Assembly: GCA_027596075.1 (NCBI GenBank)
Contig: JADGJC010000430.1
Span: forward strand, 5,433 to 28,191
Reading direction: 5' to 3'
Length of the DNA: 22,759 nucleotides
Source of the DNA: Rhizophlyctis rosea
Lineage: Eukaryota > Chytridiomycota > Chytridiomycetes > Rhizophlyctidales > Rhizophlyctidaceae
Shown here in pieces: positions 11,364-19,900 of this stretch. Position 1 is the stretch's first letter, and the number at the start of each line of letters is the position of its first letter. The notes under the pieces are model-generated. The model was not told the DNA's origin. It did no database searches and saw nothing but the letters and a program-made list of their open reading frames with translations. The translations under genes and the position numbers were made by a program.

Positions 11364-13900
11364 CTGTGGTGTGAACGTGACGAACTTTCAACACGAAGTG
11401 ATGGTGGAAGAGGGGCAAGACCAAGCAGCTTCCAAGTCAAGGACAGCGTTTACCCACCGACTCTGTAGGCGGTGAAGTTGGTGACTGGAATATGTTTTCG
11501 GCTGGTTCTGCTGGTGTTGGACCTTTGGCGGAGACGGAAGAGTCAGCGGTGTTGGACATTGGGAGGGGTTGTGGAAGAGTCTTATGTTATCACGACTTTG
11601 CGGAAGCTTTGCGGACAGCTCAATCTGTGGTCGAGCCTACCTTTGTGGTGGCAGCAAGAGGCACGCGGATATCGTAGTAAGAGGTAGTAAGAGGAGTTTC
11701 TAACCAATAGAATACATAGAGGGGGCCTTCCTGTGTGATACAACGGTTGCCTTCGTGTGAGTCTTGCCCTGCCAACTTGCCCAAAGCGAACCATTCCCAC
11801 ACCGCTCCCCATCACCCTCTCACTGGAATTGGGATGCATCTGTCGAAGCAACTGACCGGACATGCCATACCTAACGTGCGCGAGCCCTTCCACTGGTTGT
11901 CGAGCGCGGGTGTTCGTTGTTGGTTGCGTGTTGCTGATGGTGAGAGATCGAGGAGGGATGATCGTGGGAACAGGTTGAACTGGGAAGGGGACAGCAAGGG
12001 TGACACAAAAAGGGTCCTTTGCCTTCCCGGCCCGGGGTCTCGGGTCCGGAATACATAGGTTGGCTATTAATAGCACCGTTACCGACACACTTCCCTTCAG
12101 ATTCACTTAGGCCCGGACACACTTCAAACCAAAAGATTTATGCTATAACATATAACATTTCGAAATGATTGATTTTATTATATCACTCTATTATTACAAA
12201 GAACCGAACATAATAGATGTTCAAATCGGGCTTGAAACCGGCTGTCACGGTTCCCCCCTAACAGGGAGCGACGGATTGCACGCCATTGTTCGTAGTTCCG
12301 TCTGGTGGAGTGCTTGCTGTCGCCCATTTGCCTCAACTTCTGTATGAATTGTGAGCCAGTCGCTTCGAATTGTGAAGGTGAGAGGTGCAACTGACCTGCT
12401 TGCGTCGGCACCGCGCTGATTCCACTCCATCGTCCAATTCCCGCTGCTTTCTGCCGCCGAAAGGCTTACTGAGAAGAGAAGATGATAGTAAGTGGGTTCT
12501 TTACCAGCGCAGAAGAGGATGGTTGCATCGGTGCCGGAAGCGTTCAATTATTGTCATGATGAGTTCCTCAATAGGTCATCCGATGCAAAAAGCTCGACTA
12601 CGCCACTTCTCGGTCCCTCTCCACCGAAGCAGGCATACACAACATCCGCCGTATATGCCCAAGTTCATGTAGTGTACCAGGATGACGAGTTACCGCAGCC
12701 AAAAAGGCACGGTGATGAGGGGGATCAGACGCAAACCTCCCGCTTCCGCTGTTACCTGGTTAGAACTGACGTTTCCTCATTCTGAGCAGTCTCCATTGGC
12801 CAGTCCGTGGGTCTTGACATATACAAAGTGTGAGTGTACATGAGGGTGGGGAATCTTGATTGCGGGTGGAAATCTTGAGGTCTTGGCTGCTTCCTGGACA
12901 CTTGCTGCAAAAGCGGGAAGCAGGACAAAGAGGAAACGCTCAGCATCGTCCTTGGTGGGGGGGGATTTATATCAATTGAAACCTCGTAAACTGAATGGGA
13001 TGTGCGTATTCCTGTGACGTTGCGCCTTGTCGTTCGCAAAATCATGATGGACAGTCCCGAGTAGCAGGCGGTCGTTCATCCGTGTGGTGTAGCTATTTTT
13101 AACATCTCTTGGGCCCTTTGGTTTCTTTAGGATTTTTCGGTTGATGGGCAGATTTTTAGGGGTCCATGTAAGTCTGCTGTGGCTTGGCTGGTTAGCTAAG
13201 CAATTATGTAAACATTGGTCTCAGCTGGCTGCGCAATGTTGGTTCAACTTGGTTGCTGCCTCACCTTTGCTCAACATGGCCGTCCGGGCGTACCCTGGGG
13301 TCTATCAAGTGTCTGATGACGTGCTTGCGCTGCGGTCGAGAGTGAAGACCCGAGAACCCAGGCCGAAACAGGCCCGCCCATCCGCAGCACCGCCAGAGGT
13401 CAGTAGGCTCAAACGAGGGAGAGGTGCAGGGGCTGCAGGCATACAAGCTCAAGGTATAATCTGATAATGCATAGTATGCTATACCCCATTATTGGGGCCC
13501 ATGATGATGACGACGATGATGCTTCTCCAATGTCCCCCCACCAAGCCCCGAAACCACTCAGTCTGATTGGCTGTGGCGCAGGGAGTATCTCAGTTGCATA
13601 TTGGAGGGAACCCCGGCCCCGAATGTTTTTCTATGTGAAACACCCTTCTCCTCCCTTTCCAAGGTCACGGGAACATCCCCAATCTTCGGGTGAAATCGCA
13701 AGTAAATGAATGCTGTCGCCTTTGTTGGCTCCATAGCATTTTGGCAGGCGGATACCCCGTTTGACTACGAATATACCCCTTCCTCATTTTCTCCTCCTTC
13801 TATTCTCCTCATCACCCTTAGATTCACATTTTTACTTTCCCACGACACTGAACATAGATAGTTCGAAAGCAGCACCGGCGATGGTGCATTAGGCACTCCG
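11364..13900. other. Long stretch without a recognised gene
   Basis: Several open frames of 60-174 codons occur on both strands (for example minus 11582-12106, plus 11735-12058, plus 12492-12785, plus 13141-13464), but I recognise none and none gives a multi-exon reading. An AT-rich patch lies at about 12125-12200. A GAT/GAC-type trinucleotide run sits at 13501-13522. More eroded fragments like those at 3.5-11.4 kb may be present but are below what I can see by eye. Confidence 0.4.
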
Positions 13901-13901
13901 C

Positions 13902-13915
13902 TATTATATATTTAT
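13902..13915 (+). promoter_or_regulatory. Candidate TATA-like element of the large gene
   Basis: The AT-rich word TATTATATATTTAT stands out and lies about 50 nt before an ATG at 13964 and about 120 nt before an ATG at 14036. Position and composition only; there is no transcript evidence. Confidence 0.3.
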
Positions 13916-13963
13916 TGAAGCGTCATTAAATATAGACATATTCAGCTTTTACACTCCCGGCAA

Positions 13964-16900
13964 TGGATAGTGTACGTGATGGCGTTGGTCCATTGTACCG
14001 TTCATAGACGAAGAGGATGATGATGAAGACGTCGAATGCACAGTAAGTTGAAGGGTCAAGGTCCCGTTTGCCCCTTCATATTGACAGCAGTTTCTAACAA
14101 CTGTATGCAGTGCTTCTACTCAGTCGTAGGTGCATGCACCGAAGCCATCCTCCGCAACACCCTCGGTCCCCAGCTCCTGCACGCACATATTCTCCCTCAG
14201 CAACCCACCCGACTATCCCAAATAATCCTCAAAGTCCGGGGCACGCCGCGGTCGGTGCGGCGTATTCTTAACGGTATCCCCGGTTTGTCAGTACAGCGGA
14301 GTTCGTCGAGCATTAACGGTGCGTACACTAACGACGTTTGATTGCGCCATGGAAGCGACCATAACCGAGGTTATATTGCAGATTCAGCGTTGATCAAGAT
14401 TGCGAGGCAGCATGGATATTTGAAGGCTGTCGCTGGTGCCGGTGGTGCTGGTTCAGGTGAGTGGATATGGACTATTTCCGACAGGCAGTTTGTGTACATG
14501 TATTGATTTGCGGTTCTGACAGGTGCAGCAGCAGCAGCATCATCATCATCATCGTCGGATTCTTCACTGGTACCAACGGGTGCGTCACATCCAGATCCTG
14601 CGGCCGGTGCAAAAAAACGATTCACACGGGAGGAGGAGGAGGAGGTTCCGGCGTATGGTGCGAGTGCCGCGGAAAGTGGGGTGAGAAGCATCAGTCCCAA
14701 GAAACCAAAAACATCTCCAACATCCGCCGACGCGGCATCCTCCCAAGCCCAAAACCCTCCTCAACAGCAAGCGCAACAACCCTCGACACTCACACAACAT
14801 CCTCCTCACCTCCCTCCTAATTCTGACCAAACCTCACACCAAACCATCCCCAATCCTTCACACGACCGACAGCACCAACAACAACCCTCACCCTCCCCGA
14901 CTCTCCCTCATCAGACCCACCCTTTCCCTTCCCAATCCGCAACACACCCCCAATCTGCTTCCTCACAGCATCCATCAGCTGCTGTTACTCCCCTTCGCCG
15001 CGCAGTGAGCCCTACGCTGGAGAAGGAAGCGGCGAAGGAGAAGGAGACGACCTCTCCAACGAAGCGCGCACGAAAAAGCGTCGGGCAAGACGTTACAGTT
15101 GCGGATGCGAATGAGACGACACAGAATATACATGGTAGTAGATCCCATCCGATTGCGATGACTCCGGATTCCATTCCTCTGTCTTGGGTTGAGGGTAGTG
15201 TCTTGAGTGGGAGTCGTGTTCTGAGTATTGGTGGATCTAGCACATCGGATAGTGTAGTGGATGCTGGTGAGTTGCACATCTAGCTTCAACCCGCTTCAAG
15301 CAGGTTGACCAATGAACTAATGGCCTCTTTCACTCGTCAGTTACGTTGCCGAGTAATGAGGGTGGAAATGGCGGTCGGGTTGAGGACATGGACGATACTG
15401 GTCAGTATTCATCATGCGTTATATGAAATGGTACTGCGAACTCATACTTTTTGCTTATTAGTTGCGCCGGATACTGCGGTTGCATCGAGTTCGGCGTTTA
15501 CCGTTGAGAGTGTTGGGGATGTGTTGGATGCTACGGCTCCGTTTGGTGTATCTTCTCCTGTTCCTTCTTCTTCCTCCACGACCGGGTGTGATGCCAGTAA
15601 TATGTTGGGAAATTCGCTACTGGAACGAGGCAACGCCATACAAGGGATGGACGCACCCACGCAGCAACAACCGAGACCCATGTCGCAGGAGACGATCGTC
15701 CCGCCGCCTACGGACGAATATATGGCGGAAAAAGGAAAAGGAAAGGAAATGGCACCGGGAGCTCGTCCTTCACCTTCTACATTTCATCCTACATCAATGA
15801 CGACAGTTACTGCGGCGGCTGTGGCGCCTGATGATGAAGCTGGTTGGTGTTTTGTCGTTACTTCATGCGCGATGGTCATGTGAACTTACTTGTTTGAATA
15901 ATTAGCATCGAGCGATATGCCGATGGAGCAAGCGAGTCAGCCGGCTGTAGCACCTGTTATGGTGATTGCTGGTGGGTTTTTGCAACACTGCACTTCCAGC
16001 GCGATGATGCGAACTCACTGACGACGCGATTGTTAGCTCCCGAAAGAGCGGATGCGCAAACAGAGACCCTGCGTATTCCGGTTGAGGATAAGTGTACGCA
16101 AATTGAAGTGATGTCTGGTTAGTAGTTGCTACGCGTCACTCGAGATATGAATATGTGAACTCACTGACTTTTCGATTGCTAGATCCAGTGACTACTGAGG
16201 TCGGAGTCCAGGCCGGTGAGTTGCCGTTTCGATTTTTTCGAAACATTCACACAGACTTACCAACAATTCAATGCTCAGTGCCCTTGTCCGCCGATTTTGA
16301 AGTTCAGACTGGTGAGTAAGCATTGCAATTCATACCGGAAAGGCTTGAGAGCTTATTCGCGATTGCGGTGTTAGTGCCGGAGATGAAGGATGCGAGCTCA
16401 CAACATGAGCATCACGCAGTCCTAATCCCAGGTCTCTTCCCAATCTTTATGTCTGATGCGGACTTGCACCGGTACCGACAGCATGTCAAGGACATGGTGT
16501 TGCTGTTGCTGAGCTCTGGTGAGTTTTGATTGCCTTTGCTACAATCGCTGCTGGGATTGGGCTCAGGGTGGGCTGGCATGTTCGGATGCGACCGTTGCTC
16601 ATCATCGTGCTTTCGTGTTTGCTTTCCATTTCAACAGATGAGACGGTCAGTAACAATGCTGCGCGACAGTTGAAGACTGCAGATTGGGAAACTGTGTTGA
16701 TTATGTTCAGGACGCTTATGGTGGTTAGTACTGTTGGCCCCCTTGAGCTTGCTTGCCCTGCTTCGAGTGTTCTGACTTGCTGTGCGCTTTGATGCGTATA
16801 GGATCTCAAGCTTCAACATAGTCAACAGTTAAAAGAAGTCCACTGGAATCGTCAGCAAGAGGCAAGTTTGTTGGAGCGCAGGATTGGAGAGCTCACCCGT

Positions 16901-19900
16901 GATCGGGAGGAGTTGCGGAAGAAGCTTACTGAAGCGGGTATGTCCTTGGTGTGCGCTTGATGGAGTTGCGGCTGTTTCTGACCTGAATGTCAACTCTAGG
17001 ACCAACATCCGCTGAGTATGACCGCCTCAAAAACGAACTTGCCGCTGCCCACTGCGACAACAACCAGCTTCTGCAACGGGTTAATACGATTGCCCCGCCG
17101 CTGGTCGATTCTAATCGAGTGATAGCCCTTGCGGACGAAGTCGCAACATTGCGGAGTAATGCGTTGGACGATCACCAGAAAATACATGCGCAAGATAAAC
17201 GCATTACTGGTTTGAACATGGAAAATGAATCACTGGTGAGTATGTGCGGATCCTCTCTCATTATTCGAGGGGGAGGGAAGGTTGGGTAGGGAGGGAAGGT
17301 TGGGTAGGATAACCGGCATGGACTTGCGGAAATGAAATTGACATCAACCGGGCGGTCGAGGTTCATTGAATCCTTGTGGCTGTTGATCTCTTGAATAGTT
17401 TCTGTTCTAACGGCTGTGCTTTCCCTTCTTTTCTTTCACTCTTGCCTGCTACTTACTCTACTTCGACCATCATCGCCACGAACCACGACTTCAAAATACT
17501 CTGCTTGGCCATGCAGAAACAAGCAATGGAGGATCAACGCGTCCGGACAGGCATCAAAGCAAATCTTACAGTGGTTAGACCTGCGGACTGGGTCCCCGGA
17601 CGGAGCAAGCAGAGCGTCGACAGTGAGTATCCGCGAATGAGGGTCTTTATTGGTGGCACTGTTGGTGGTGGTGTATCTGGGTCACGTGAACATGGCCTCA
17701 CAATTTGCTATGCTTTTGTTTACTCGCTCGTTGACTGACTGCCTCTTCATCCTTCTTCTCTCACTCCCACTTCAACTTTTACTTCACACCACCTGCGCAT
17801 TCTCTCACGCCAACCTTCGACCGCCACCTTCGCCTTGCGGAACCACCTCCACTGTAGTTTTTCCCGCGACTCACTGGTCCAACAACCAATCTTCTTCCTC
17901 ACAAACGCCTCACACGCACCCTCCGCAACGTCATGGTCACCAACACTCGCCTCCCTCCTATCTCACGCCTCCCGCCATTTCACGAGCGACTAGCACATCA
18001 ACTCAACTTTCTACCTCTACGCCTCCTCCCGCTCGAAAGCAGTATACACCTGATGAAGCGATCGGGGCAGCGAAATTGCTTGTGGCGGAGGTTTTGGCTT
18101 TGAAAAACGTGGAGGAGAGTGATAGTGGGTGTGCTGCGACGGGAGATGGGTCGACCGTGGCTCAATCTGTCGTGACGAATGATCCGGAGGGTTTGACCCA
18201 TATTCGGCGATGTTTCCTTTTGAAGTGTTTGGCGGAGCTCGTTGTGGCGTACCCGTCCTGTCGGTTCGGAACGGTGAAATCGGCACCTGCTGCTGCCAAC
18301 GGCCGGAACTTGTTTTTGAAGCATTTGGTGGAAGAGTTGTTGCCGCATGGAGTTAATCATCCAAGGGACGGTAATCCTCGGCCTCTCGATGCTAGTATGA
18401 AAAGAAAAGTAAAGGAGAGTGCTGCGGCGAGGGGAGTGTTGTTGGGGCTTTGCGTTCGCGGGACAGCCCTATCATCGAAGCAACAGGAAGAGGAGTTTGT
18501 CGCAACGAGGAGTTTGGTTTTGAAGGCCATTTATGACTGTGCGAGTGCGGCGATGTTTGTGAGGGACGAAGAGCGTGAGAGTGTTTTCAGCCGGCTCCTC
18601 GCACTTCGCGAAATGTGCCTCTCCCTTTTGAGTGCTGCATCATCACTATCGTCATCAAACGACCTCGCATCGCACATGCTAGACATGGGCTTTGTAGACA
18701 TCCTCGATGATCTGCGACGAGCCGCGATGGATTGGTCCTATCCAAAGATGCGCTTGGTGTACCATCAGCTGCTCATCGCTCGGGATCTCCTTCTACAAGT
18801 GAAAGACGGCAAAGACATGCAAATCCCTGAGAACTTTGATGAGCTCATGTCCTTTCGGTGGAGTGACGGTTCCGCGCTTCCTACCCATGAACAGTTCTTC
18901 ATCAACAACCGTATTGGAGGGCGTAACGGAAGTCAAGAAGACATTGATATGAGTCGCAAGCTGAATGGGAAAATGGCCGTATGGTGCGTTTATGCGTTAT
19001 TCGTTTCAGATGGATGCGGAGAGTTGATTTTGTTTACTGAATGCAGGATGGGATCACGAACTGACGTGGTGGTAGATGCTGTCGTAACTGAAGTCTTTGT
19101 ATGTGCAAATAATCTCACTGCTCGTTCAGGCAAGTATTTGTCACATGTTGGCTCCTGCTGCCCGGGAAGCTAACTCACTTAATCATTTAGTCGAGACGGA
19201 GATACATGATGCGGCTGGGACGTTCTTGAAGTCTGCTTCTGGAAAGCTTTGCGAGTTAGCTTGCGGACAAGCAATGGTTACTAATGGCTTGGACCTTCCG
19301 GCTGGACATATTATTCATGTTGTGATACCGGTATGTCTTTGTGTGTCGCTGATGATGAAGTCTTTGATGATTCTGATGATTGCGTGCAGGATGAGACCAG
19401 CGAGACGTGGATCTCGAGGTATTATAAGAAGTGTTTGGATGTGTTGGTTGAGAAGCAGCTGAAAACGATTGTAAGTGTTTTTGTTGGTATCGAGTTGTTG
19501 GTAATGCGCAAACTTAGCCGGAATGTGTAGGCGTTTGGTCCTGTATCGAAGTCTAGTGGAGGGTTGTCTCCTGAGGCAGCGGTGAAAGTTGTTGTGCAGA
19601 GCGTGAGGGAGTGGATGGAGAAGTGTGGGGATAAGGTATGGCTCATACAGCGCAATCAACTTTTTCGCCATGAACACTAACGGGCCAAATTACTTTCTCA
19701 GGTTGAGAGGGTAATTTTTGTGGTGTCTTCAGCGCAGGAGAAAGAGATGTATGAGCAGGAGATGATGAAGATATTTCCTCGAGTGACACACTTGTCACCA
19801 GCAGCAGCTGACGCGCTGAAGCTCGTGCTGGCCCATCCTCCTCGATCCAGCACCATCTCGAAAATTAACGTTGCTTCAACCCCACCTGCACCAGCACCTC

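Noticed and set aside
11735..12106. Overlapping 107- and 174-codon frames as real genes
   Set aside because: They lie on opposite strands with no recognisable motifs, domains, or splice-linked extension.
19134..19190. Ordinary GT-AG intron starting at 19134
   Set aside because: It shifts the following exon out of the macro-domain frame, whereas the GC donor at 19130 keeps it.
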